Below are positions 16,506-24,173 of a stretch of 64,000 bases of DNA, one piece after another. The translations under genes were made by a program, and so were the position numbers. Positions within the stretch are counted from its first letter, which is position 1; each line of letters opens with the position of its first letter. Origin of the DNA: Limnohabitans sp. MMS-10A-192 (GTDB taxonomy: Bacteria > Pseudomonadota > Gammaproteobacteria > Burkholderiales > Burkholderiaceae_C); assembly GCF_003063335.1 (NCBI RefSeq), contig NZ_NERX01000004.1, forward strand, positions 310,001 through 374,000, read 5' to 3'. The notes beneath the pieces are model-generated. The model had not been told where the DNA came from and ran no database searches. It saw only the letters and a program-made list of their open reading frames with translations.

Positions 16506-17207
16506 TTACTCGGCAGCGCCAATCGTCAGCGCCACCTCGGCCACGCCTTCGACACGGCCGGTGATCTGGTCACCGGTCACCACCGCACCCACGCCTTCGG
16601 GTGTGCCGGTGTAGATCAGGTCGCCGGGTTGCAGGTGGTAGTAGGTCGACAAGTCGGCGATGATTTCGCGGATGTTCCAGATCAGCTTGTCCACGTTGGA
16701 CGATTGCTTGGTCGTGCCGTTGACTTCGAGGGCAATGGCGCCGTTCTCGATCACCACGCCGGGCATGGGCACGATCTCGGTACAGACCGAGCCTTGCTCG
16801 ATGTCCTTGCCCGTGTCCCAGGGGCGGCCCTTGTCGCGTGCCACCAGTTGCAGGTCGCGGCGGGTCATGTCCAGACCTGCGGCGTAGCCATACACCAGTT
16901 CATGCGCGTTGGCTTCGCTCACGCGAAAACCTTCTTTGCCAATGGCCAACACCAGCTCCATCTCGAAGTGGTAGTTGCTGGTGCGGGGAGGGTAGGCCAC
17001 GGTCGCGCCGCTTTCTACCAGGGTCTGGGGCGACTTGGTGAAGTAGAAGGCTTGCTCAACGCTCTTGTCGACCGGACGGCCCATCTCGACGGCGTGTGCA
17101 TGGTAGTTGCGGCCCACGCAGAAGATGCGGTTGATGGGGAAGCGCTCGGTTTTGCCGCGAATGGGCAAAGATTGAACGGCGGGCGGGGTGAAGAGGTAAG
17201 AGGTCAT
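16506..17207 (-). CDS. nagK: Fumarylpyruvate hydrolase (FAH family)
   Basis: 233 aa. Motifs of the FAH fold: RIFCVGRNYHAHAVEMG, the metal-binding glutamates in NYHFEMELVLAIG, GYAAGLDMTRRDLQ and the late GDLIYTGTPEGVGAV. Length and motifs match NagK-type fumarylpyruvate hydrolases, which split fumarylpyruvate into fumarate and pyruvate. It sits between the dioxygenase and the isomerase genes of the same pathway. Confidence 0.9.
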   Translation of the reverse strand: MTSYLFTPPAVQSLPIRGKTERFPINRIFCVGRNYHAHAVEMGRPVDKSVEQAFYFTKSPQTLVESGATVAYPPRTSNYHFEMELVLAIGKEGFRVSEANAHELVYGYAAGLDMTRRDLQLVARDKGRPWDTGKDIEQGSVCTEIVPMPGVVIENGAIALEVNGTTKQSSNVDKLIWNIREIIADLSTYYHLQPGDLIYTGTPEGVGAVVTGDQITGRVEGVAEVALTIGAAE

Positions 17208-17240
17208 TGAGTGGTTTCAGTGTTTGTATTTTTTGAATTC

Positions 17241-17306
17241 GTCATTGCGAGCGAAGCGTGGCAATCCATTGCTGGATCGCCACGTCGCTTCGCTCCTCGC
17301 GATGAC
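17241..17306. repeat. Full copy of dispersed palindromic repeat, family 1
   Basis: Arms 17241-17268 (starting GTCATTGCGAGCGAAG) and 17273-17306 (ending TCGCGATGAC) can fold on each other with a TTGC loop. It lies between nagI and nagK and could serve as an mRNA stabiliser or a partial terminator. Confidence 0.8.
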
Positions 17307-17320
17307 GGTGGTGCGTCATG

Positions 17321-18358
17321 TCAGCCGCGGTTTTCGTACACACCCAGCTTGCGGTGCAGCGGCGATTCGTCGGCGATGAAGATGAAGGCTGCTTGATCGG
17401 CCTTCATGTTTTTAAGCGTCACGGCCTCATAGCCGGGCGCGCAGCAGGTGTCGGCTTCGGCCAGTGTGAAGGTGCTGGCCACGATTTGCGCTTGCACCGC
17501 GCCTTCGATGACGTGGAACACCTGGGCGGGCGAGCGGGCAGGCAAGCGCAGGGTTTGGCCAGGGCGCAGCATCAGGGCGTAAAAGCCCAAGATGTTTTCA
17601 GCGTCGCCGCCGGTTTCGGGGTTGGTGTAGGTCACTTGCACCTGCTCCAAACCGGTGTTGTCAGCGGCCAGCGCCTCCAACGCCGCTTTGGCATCTTTCC
17701 AGGCGTAGCGCAGCATGGGGTAGGCCTTTTTGCTGCGATCAAACACATGGCTGGGCACCACGCCGCCACGTGCGTACTGCTGGTCGCTGCGGCCAGGCTG
17801 CACCGTCTGGCGGTCGCCGTTGATGTGGTAGCTGGCTTCCATGTAATAGACCAGAGGCAGGTCCAACACGTCCAGCCAGATGACCGGGTCGGTGCCGTCA
17901 TGGCCGTGCTCGTGCCACAGGCCCGTGGGCGTGAGGATCAAGTCGCCCCGGCTCATGGGGCATTTCTCGCCGTCCACCGTGGTCCAGGCGCCTTCGCCCT
18001 CGACCACCATGCGCACCGCGTTGGGCGTGTGGCGGTGGCTGGGGGCCCACTCGCCGGGCATGAGCAGTTGCATGCCCAAGTACATGGCGGCTGAGGCCTG
18101 CATTTTGTCCAGACCATGACCGGGGTTGGCCAGCACCAGCACGCGGCGCTCGGCTTTTTCGATCGGGGTCAACTCGCCCGCTTTGAGCAAGAGCGGCTTG
18201 ATGTCTTTGTAAGCCCAGCAAGTGGGCTGGGTCTGGCGCGTGGGCACCTTGGGCGGCAGCACGCCGCGCAGGCTGGGCCACAGGGGCACCAGATTCAGGT
18301 CGCGCAGGTCCTGCACATAGTCTTTGGGCAGGTCTTCGATTCGTCCGAGATCGTTCAT
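17321..18358 (-). CDS. nagI: Gentisate 1,2-dioxygenase
   Basis: 345 aa, bicupin extradiol-type Fe(II) ring-cleavage enzyme that opens gentisate to maleylpyruvate. The metal-binding cupin motif is seen as SHRHTPNAVRMVVEGEG (residues ~103-119), with WHEHGHDG further on. A second, degenerate cupin follows. GGAGAC lies upstream of the ATG at 18358. It is directly downstream of the 3-hydroxybenzoate hydroxylase gene (16 bases). Confidence 0.93.
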   Translation of the reverse strand: MNDLGRIEDLPKDYVQDLRDLNLVPLWPSLRGVLPPKVPTRQTQPTCWAYKDIKPLLLKAGELTPIEKAERRVLVLANPGHGLDKMQASAAMYLGMQLLMPGEWAPSHRHTPNAVRMVVEGEGAWTTVDGEKCPMSRGDLILTPTGLWHEHGHDGTDPVIWLDVLDLPLVYYMEASYHINGDRQTVQPGRSDQQYARGGVVPSHVFDRSKKAYPMLRYAWKDAKAALEALAADNTGLEQVQVTYTNPETGGDAENILGFYALMLRPGQTLRLPARSPAQVFHVIEGAVQAQIVASTFTLAEADTCCAPGYEAVTLKNMKADQAAFIFIADESPLHRKLGVYENRG

Positions 18359-18374
18359 TTTTGTCTCCGTGCAA

Positions 18375-19586
18375 TCAGGTGTTTTGAGCGGCATCGAGGC
18401 AGTTGCCCACGTTCCAGCCGTACAGCCATTCCATCGCATCATAAAAGCGCTCTGCGCCCCGGCCGCGCCACAAGTCATTGCGCACCAAGCGCTCCACACC
18501 CTTGGCATGGTAGATGCGGCCCATCTCTCGGCTCGATAGCACGATGCGGGCCGTGCGGGCCACGCGGGCACGTTGGTACATGTCCAGTGCTTTCGGCCAG
18601 TTGTTGTGGTGCGTGCGCAGGGCTTTGCCCAAAGTGACGGCGTCTTCCATGGCCATGCAAGCGCCTTGGGCCATGTATTGGGTGGTGGGGTGGGCGGCGT
18701 CGCCCAGCAAAGTGACGCGGCCATAGGTCCATTGGCCAATCGGCTCGCGGTCGGCGGTGGCCCAGCGCTTCCAGGTTTTGGGCAGGTCGATCAGCTGACG
18801 TGCCTTGGGGCAAATGCCCTGAAAGTAGCTTTGCACTTCTTCTTTGCTGCCGTCCTTGACGCCCCATTCTTCTTGTTCGCGGCTGTGGAAAGTCACGACC
18901 ACGTTGTATTGCTCGCCGCCGCGCAAGGGGTAGTGCACCAGGTGGCAGTTGGGGCCCACCCATATGGCGGCGGCGTTCCATTGCAGGTCTTGCGGAAAGT
19001 CTTTTTTGTCCACCACGGCGCGGTACACCACATGGCCCGTGACGCGGGCCGGGTCGCCCACAAACTGCTCGCGCACCACCGACTTGACGCCGTCGGCTCC
19101 AATCAAAGCGCAGCCCTTGAAGGCTTTGCCGTTCTGGTCCCATACGGTCACGCCCGTGTCGTCTTGCTCGATGCGCACCACGCGGGTGTTGGTGTGAAAC
19201 TGCACTTGACCGGTTTCTTGCGCGCCTTCGAGTAAGGACAAGTGCACATCGGCCCGGTGGATCACGGCGTAGGGGTTGCCAAAGCGCTGGCGGAATTTTT
19301 CGTCGGTGGGGATCTTGCCGACTTGGTACTCGTCGATCGCGTCGTGCATCACCATGTAGTCGGTGTACACCGCACGGCCACGGGCCTTGTCGCCAATGCC
19401 CAGGGCGTCAAACGCGTGGAAGGCGTTGGGGCCGAGCTGGATGCCCGCGCCGATCTCGCCGATTTCGGGGGCTTGTTCCAGCACGGTGACCAGAAAGCCT
19501 TGACGCACCAGGGCGAGGGCTGCGGCCAGTCCGCCAATGCCACCACCTGCGACGATGACGGGGAGTTGGGAAGGCGTTGTACTCAT
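18375..19586 (-). CDS. nagX: 3-hydroxybenzoate 6-hydroxylase (class A FAD monooxygenase)
   Basis: 403 aa flavoprotein monooxygenase. The FAD fold is VIVAGGGIGGLAAALALV (residues ~10-27), the NAD(P)H/FAD DG motif is ALIGADGVKSVVR, and the GD motif is LLGDAAHPTTQYMAQG. Salicylate hydroxylases look similar, but the position directly upstream of gentisate dioxygenase points to gentisate formation from 3-hydroxybenzoate, as for NagX of Polaromonas. Start 19586 has GGAGC upstream. First gene of the nag operon. Confidence 0.88.
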   Translation of the reverse strand: MSTTPSQLPVIVAGGGIGGLAAALALVRQGFLVTVLEQAPEIGEIGAGIQLGPNAFHAFDALGIGDKARGRAVYTDYMVMHDAIDEYQVGKIPTDEKFRQRFGNPYAVIHRADVHLSLLEGAQETGQVQFHTNTRVVRIEQDDTGVTVWDQNGKAFKGCALIGADGVKSVVREQFVGDPARVTGHVVYRAVVDKKDFPQDLQWNAAAIWVGPNCHLVHYPLRGGEQYNVVVTFHSREQEEWGVKDGSKEEVQSYFQGICPKARQLIDLPKTWKRWATADREPIGQWTYGRVTLLGDAAHPTTQYMAQGACMAMEDAVTLGKALRTHHNNWPKALDMYQRARVARTARIVLSSREMGRIYHAKGVERLVRNDLWRGRGAERFYDAMEWLYGWNVGNCLDAAQNT

Positions 19587-19623
19587 GGAAGCTCCATTGG
19601 GTGAACATGAAGAAAGTGGTGAG

Positions 19624-19640
19624 ATTATAAGCATACTTAT
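19624..19640 (-). promoter_or_regulatory. -10 box and overlapping palindrome upstream of the nag operon
   Basis: Minus-strand TATAAT (19629-19624) has no good -35 at 16-18 bases. The palindrome ATAAG-CATA-CTTAT (19627-19640) overlaps it. The combination suggests regulated, possibly activator-dependent transcription starting near 19617, 31 bases before the ATG. Confidence 0.5.
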
Positions 19641-19709
19641 TAATTTCATGGAATCACGCACAAGTGACTTCTGATCATGGAAAACCCTTGACCCACGGGC
19701 TCACGTGGC

Positions 19710-19745
19710 GGGGTTTCCCTTGCCAAAGTAGGCAAGGGAAACCCC
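19710..19745. repeat. Perfect 15-base inverted repeat between nagX and paaZ
   Basis: GGGGTTTCCCTTGCC (19710-19724) and its exact complement (19731-19745) flank a 6-base AAAGTA loop. There is no T-run, and the neighbouring genes diverge, so it is not an ordinary terminator. A second small stem (CCACG...CGTGG, 19693-19708) precedes it. It could be a leader hairpin of paaZ or a regulator site. Confidence 0.7.
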
Positions 19746-19852
19746 TGCTTCTTCGACCGTGAATGCCACATCCAAAACGACTAGAATTTCCCGACCGCTC
19801 GGTTGGTTAATTCATTTGGACCGGGCTTTGTTCAATTTAGAAAGCTCACCCT

Positions 19853-21898
19853 ATGTCCCAAGTCCTGCAAAGTTTCATCGGTGGCCAATGGATCGGCCAA
19901 CAAGGCGCGCAAGCCCTGCGCAGCGCCCTCAACGGCCAGACGGTTTACCAAACCCATGCCAAAGCACTCGACTTTGGTGACGCGGTGCATTACGCCCGCA
20001 CCGTGGGCCTGCCCAACTTGCTCAAGCTCGACTTTCAGGAGCGCGCCCAGCGCCTCAAAGCCCTGGCCAAGTACTTGGGTGAGCACAAAGAGCAGCTGTA
20101 TGCCATCTCGGCCCACACGGGCGCCACGCGTGCCGACAGCTGGGTGGACATCGAAGGCGGTGCGGGCACCTTGTTTGCCTATTCCGGCATGGGCAGCAAC
20201 GAGCTGCCCAGCGGCAACCTGATCCACGAAGGCCCGGCTTTCCCGCTGGGCAAAAAGGGCGGCTTTGCGGGCACGCACATCCTGGTGCCGCGTGGTGGCA
20301 TCGCGGTGCACATCAACGCCTTCAACTTTCCCATCTGGGGCCTTTTGGAAAAGTTCGCACCCAGCTTTTTGGCGGGCATGCCTTGCATCGGCAAACCCGC
20401 ATCGTCGACCAGCTACCTGACCGAAGCCATGGTGCGCTTGGTGGAGCAATCGGGCATCTTGCCCGCAGGCGCTTTGCAGCTGGTGATCGGCTCCACCGGC
20501 GACCTGCTCGACCGCCTGAACGGCCAGGACGTGGTGACCTTCACCGGCTCGGCCGACACCGCCGCCATGCTGCGTGTGCACCCCAACGTGGTCAAGCACA
20601 GCATCCCCTTCAACGCCGAAGCCGACTCGCTCAACTGCGCCATCCTCGCGCCCGATGTGACGCCCGATGACGAAGAGTTCGACCTGTTCGTGAAAGAAGT
20701 CGCCCGTGAAATGACTGTCAAAGCGGGCCAGAAGTGCACGGCGATTCGCCGCGCCATCGTGCCGCGCCAGCACCTGGATGCCGTGGCCGAAAAGCTCAAG
20801 GCCCGTTTGGCCAAAGTGGTGGTGGGCGACCCTTCCGTCGAAGGCGTGAAGATGGGCGCGCTGGCCTCACATTCGCAGCAAGCCGACGTGGCCGAGCGCG
20901 TGGCCTTGCTGCGCCAAAGCGCTGAGCTGGTGTTTGGCGGTGGTGCTGATTTCAAGCCTGTGGGTCAGGGCGTCGAAGGTGGTGCGTTCTTCCAGCCCAC
21001 GCTGCTGCTGTGCCAAAAGCCTTTGCAGACCGACAGCGTGCATGACGTGGAAGCCTTTGGCCCTGTGAGCACGCTCATGCCTTACGACGGCATCGACGAA
21101 GCGCTGCAACTGGCCGCTCGCGGCCAAGGCAGCCTGGTCGGCACGCTGGTCACCAAAGACCCGCAAATCGCAGCCCGCATCATTCCGGTCGCCGCAGCGT
21201 TGCACGGTCGCCTGCACATCCTCGACCGTGAATCGGCGGTGGAGTCCACTGGCCACGGCTCACCCCTGCCACCCCTCAAACACGGCGGCCCCGGCCGCGC
21301 AGGCGGCGGTGAAGAATTGGGCGGCATCCGCGCCGTCAAGCACCTGATGCAACGCACCGCGCTGCAAGGCTCACCCACCATGATCGCCGCCGTCACGGGC
21401 GAGTACATGCGCGGCGCCAAGTTGATCGAGACCGAAGTCCACCCCTTCCGCCGCTACTTTGAAGAGCTGCAAATTGGCGAGAGCCTGCTCACCCACCGCC
21501 GCACCGTGGGTGAGGCCGATATCGTGGCCTTTGGTGGCCTGTCAGGCGACTATTTCTACATGCACTTCGACGAGATCGCGGCCAAAGATTCGCCTTTTGG
21601 CAAGCGCATCGCGCACGGTTACTTCGTGCTGTCGGCTGCGGCGGGCTTGTTTGTCTCGCCCGCCCCTGGCCCGGTGCTGGCCAACTACGGCTTGGACACC
21701 CTGCGTTTCATCAAGCCCGTGGGCATTGGCGACACCATCCAGGCGCGCTTGACGGCCAAGCGCAAGATCGACCGCCAAAAGAAAGACGCGAACGGCGTTG
21801 GTCAAGGGGTGGTTGCCTGGGACGTGGAAGTCACCAACCAGCTGGGCGAAGTGGTGGCCAGCTATGACATCTTGACCTTGGTGGCCAAGAAGGGCTGA
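19853..21898 (+). CDS. paaZ: Bifunctional PaaZ: oxepin-CoA hydrolase / 3-oxo-5,6-dehydrosuberyl-CoA semialdehyde dehydrogenase
   Basis: 681 aa. The aldehyde dehydrogenase domain (1-~515) has catalytic E256 (FNAEADS) and C295 ([10 protein letters not shown]), at the same positions as in E. coli PaaZ. The MaoC-like hydratase domain (~530-681) has D566 and H571 ([11 protein letters not shown]). Both active sites are intact. It opens the oxepin ring of phenylacetyl-CoA catabolism and oxidises the aldehyde formed. No other paa gene is visible here, so it either works with a cluster elsewhere or serves a related ring-opening route. Confidence 0.92.
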   Translation: MSQVLQSFIGGQWIGQQGAQALRSALNGQTVYQTHAKALDFGDAVHYARTVGLPNLLKLDFQERAQRLKALAKYLGEHKEQLYAISAHTGATRADSWVDIEGGAGTLFAYSGMGSNELPSGNLIHEGPAFPLGKKGGFAGTHILVPRGGIAVHINAFNFPIWGLLEKFAPSFLAGMPCIGKPASSTSYLTEAMVRLVEQSGILPAGALQLVIGSTGDLLDRLNGQDVVTFTGSADTAAMLRVHPNVVKHSIPFNAEADSLNCAILAPDVTPDDEEFDLFVKEVAREMTVKAGQKCTAIRRAIVPRQHLDAVAEKLKARLAKVVVGDPSVEGVKMGALASHSQQADVAERVALLRQSAELVFGGGADFKPVGQGVEGGAFFQPTLLLCQKPLQTDSVHDVEAFGPVSTLMPYDGIDEALQLAARGQGSLVGTLVTKDPQIAARIIPVAAALHGRLHILDRESAVESTGHGSPLPPLKHGGPGRAGGGEELGGIRAVKHLMQRTALQGSPTMIAAVTGEYMRGAKLIETEVHPFRRYFEELQIGESLLTHRRTVGEADIVAFGGLSGDYFYMHFDEIAAKDSPFGKRIAHGYFVLSAAAGLFVSPAPGPVLANYGLDTLRFIKPVGIGDTIQARLTAKRKIDRQKKDANGVGQGVVAWDVEVTNQLGEVVASYDILTLVAKKG

Positions 21899-21909
21899 TG
21901 GGTTGGGGG

Positions 21910-21983
21910 CATGGATCCTCGGGTCAAGCCCGAGGATGACGAGTTCATTGCTGTCATTCCCCGGCTTGACCGGGGAACCCATC
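21910..21983. repeat. Dispersed palindromic repeat, family 2, paired hairpins
   Basis: The first hairpin, 21910-21940, has arms around ATCCTCGGG/CCCGAGGAT. The second, 21953-21983, has arms around TTCCCCGG/CCGGGGAA. They are arranged tail to tail between paaZ and the methyltransferase gene. The loop TCAAGC/CTTGA core is shared with the copy at 413-482. Confidence 0.8.
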
Positions 21984-22011
21984 TTCTGAGAAGCCCGCTG
22001 ACAATACCCCC

Positions 22012-22626
22012 ATGAATTGGTACGACCGTCACTTGCTGCCTTACTTGATCGACATCGCCTGCGGCCTGCCCATGGTGCAAAAGCAGCGCCGCCAGTTGGT
22101 GCCGCAAGCCCATGGCCGTGTGCTCGAAGTGGGCATGGGCACCGGGCGCAATTTGCCGTTTTACGACCGCAGCCGCATCACCCGCTTGGTGGGCGTAGAC
22201 CCTGCCATGCAGATGCACCGTCTGGCCCAAAAACGCAGCCGAGAGGCGGGCATCGAAGTGGAGCTGATGGGCCTGTCGGCGGAACAATTGCCCGCAGATG
22301 ACGCCAGCTTTGACACCGTGGTCTGCACCTACACCCTGTGCAGCATCCCCGATGCGGCGCAGGCTCTGCGCGAAATGCGCCGGGTGCTGGTGCCGGGGGG
22401 CAAGCTGCTGTTTTGCGAGCATGGCCGCGCGCCCGACGCCAACGTGCGCCGCTGGCAAGACCGTTTGCAGCCGCTTTGGGGTCCGCTGGCGGGTGGTTGT
22501 CATCTGGGGCGCGACATTCCCAGTTTGCTCGACACCGCAGGCTTTGCCGCCACCACGCAAGCGGCTTATTTGGCAGGACCGCGCCCGATGACTTTCCACT
22601 ATTGGGGCGAAGCCCAAGCGTCTTGA
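22012..22626 (+). CDS. Class I SAM-dependent methyltransferase
   Basis: 204 aa. SAM-binding motif I VLEVGMGTGRNLPFY (residues ~38-52), acidic loop VGVDPAMQM, post-motif FDTVVCTYTLCSIPD, and LVPGGKLLFCEHGRAPD. It resembles UbiE/PmtA-like small methyltransferases. The substrate cannot be told. The gene is followed closely by the MDR dehydrogenase (17 bases). Confidence 0.85.
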   Translation: MNWYDRHLLPYLIDIACGLPMVQKQRRQLVPQAHGRVLEVGMGTGRNLPFYDRSRITRLVGVDPAMQMHRLAQKRSREAGIEVELMGLSAEQLPADDASFDTVVCTYTLCSIPDAAQALREMRRVLVPGGKLLFCEHGRAPDANVRRWQDRLQPLWGPLAGGCHLGRDIPSLLDTAGFAATTQAAYLAGPRPMTFHYWGEAQAS

Positions 22627-22643
22627 ACTCACAAGGATCGAAC

Positions 22644-23678
22644 ATGAAAGCGGCGTACCTGACCGGCCACGGCGGCAACGAAGTGGTCACCATGGGCGAA
22701 AGGCCCATGCCAGAGCGTCAACCGGGCGAGGTGCTGGTACGCATGCACGCGGCCACACTCAACCGGGTGGACCTGTACATGCGCGACAGCGGCGCGGGCA
22801 TCACCCACACGCTGCCGCAGACCATGGGGCTCGATGGCGCGGGCGTCATTGAGGCGCTGGATGAGGGCGATCACGGCCTGCACATCGGGCAAGCGGTACT
22901 GGTGTACCCCGCCGTGGTGTGCGGTACCTGCGAGTTTTGCCAAAGAGGCGAAGAGGTGCTGTGCACCCGCATGAGCTTGCTGGGTGAGCACCGCGACGGC
23001 ACTTTGTCTGAATACATCAGCGTGCCCGCCCGCAACTTGGTGCCCATGCCCGATGGCTGGAGCTTTGAAGAAGCGGCCGCTCTGGGCGTGAACCACCTCA
23101 CGGCCTGGCGCATGTTGACCAGCCGCGCCCGGCTGCAAGCGGGCGAGACGGTGCTGATTTTTGGCATCGGGGGCGGTGTGTCATTGGCAGGCCTGCAGCT
23201 GGCCAAGGCCATTGGTGCACGCGTCTTTGTCACCTCCACCAGCCGGGAAAAATTGGACCGTGCGCTGGCGCTGGGGGCCGACGCCGCCATCCACAGCCGC
23301 GAACAGGACGTGGTGCAGGAAGTCATGCGCCTGACCGGCAAGCGCGGGGTGGATGTGGTGTTCGAAAACGTGGGCGCGGCCGTTTGGGACAGCGCCTTGC
23401 GCTCGGCCGTGCGGGGCGGGCGCATCGTGACCTGCGGCGCCACCACCGGCGACCAGCCCGGAGCCGATCTGCGCCGGGTGTTCATCCGTCAGTTGCAGAT
23501 CCTGGGCTCGACCTTGGGTAATCTGGCGGAGCTTCAACAACTCACCCAGTTTTGCCAGCAGCAGGGCGTGCGGCCCCTCATCGAACACACGTACGACCTG
23601 GACGAGATCCATGCGGCACTGGATCGCCTGGCCAGTGGTCAGCAGTTCGGCAAGCTGGCGGTGCGCATCCGGGGATAA
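22644..23678 (+). CDS. Zinc-type MDR alcohol dehydrogenase / quinone reductase
   Basis: 344 aa medium-chain dehydrogenase. GroES-like N-terminal domain, then a four-cysteine structural zinc lobe (CGTCEFCQRGEEVLC, residues ~93-107), and a NAD(P) fold VLIFGIGGGVSLAGLQLA. ATG 22644 with AAGGAT 6 bases upstream is preferred; the frame upstream overlaps the methyltransferase gene. Substrate unknown. Confidence 0.88.
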   Translation: MKAAYLTGHGGNEVVTMGERPMPERQPGEVLVRMHAATLNRVDLYMRDSGAGITHTLPQTMGLDGAGVIEALDEGDHGLHIGQAVLVYPAVVCGTCEFCQRGEEVLCTRMSLLGEHRDGTLSEYISVPARNLVPMPDGWSFEEAAALGVNHLTAWRMLTSRARLQAGETVLIFGIGGGVSLAGLQLAKAIGARVFVTSTSREKLDRALALGADAAIHSREQDVVQEVMRLTGKRGVDVVFENVGAAVWDSALRSAVRGGRIVTCGATTGDQPGADLRRVFIRQLQILGSTLGNLAELQQLTQFCQQQGVRPLIEHTYDLDEIHAALDRLASGQQFGKLAVRIRG

Positions 23679-23686
23679 TCCATGCC

Positions 23687-24091
23687 ATGAGATCTCCCAT
23701 TGCCGTTGTTGACGTTGACCGTTGCGAAACTTGGACCCGTTACAAAAACGGCTTGTGCGACAGCTGCGCGGCCAATTGCTGCACGATGCCGGTCGAGGTC
23801 AAGATGGCCGATCTGGTGCGCCTGGAGCTGGTGGACCCGTTTGAAGCCGAGCACGAAGACCCCAAGCAGATCGCCAAGCGCTTGTCCAAGGCGGGGTTGA
23901 TCGACCACTTCAATTTTAAAAACAGCATCTTCAGCCTGGCCCGCCGTGCCAGTGGCGATTGCCAGTTTTTGGACGCCAAGACGCGGCGTTGCACGGTCTA
24001 CGACAAACGCCCCAACACCTGCCGCTTGCATCCCCAAGTGGGGCCACGCCCGAACCATTGTCCTTACGGCAACAGAGCACAGTCGCGTTGA
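23687..24091 (+). CDS. YkgJ-family cysteine-cluster protein
   Basis: 134 aa. Cysteine pattern GLCDSCAANCC (residues ~23-33), then DCQFLDAKTRRCTVYDKRPNTCRLHP and a last NHC, characteristic of the YkgJ (zinc or Fe-S chelating) family of unknown function. The ATG lies 8 bases after the dehydrogenase stop. Confidence 0.85.
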   Translation: MRSPIAVVDVDRCETWTRYKNGLCDSCAANCCTMPVEVKMADLVRLELVDPFEAEHEDPKQIAKRLSKAGLIDHFNFKNSIFSLARRASGDCQFLDAKTRRCTVYDKRPNTCRLHPQVGPRPNHCPYGNRAQSR

Positions 24092-24173
24092 AAGCCGCTC
24101 GATCAAGGGCGTCCAGACCGTGACGCCCCGGTCAGTTTGGGTCAAAAATAGGGTGTTTGATTTGTAGCGATTT

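Noticed and set aside
18375..18739. Extension of the gentisate dioxygenase frame upstream of 18358
   Set aside because: The added residues are a shadow of nagX; the ATG at 18358 has a good Shine-Dalgarno and matches the usual enzyme length.
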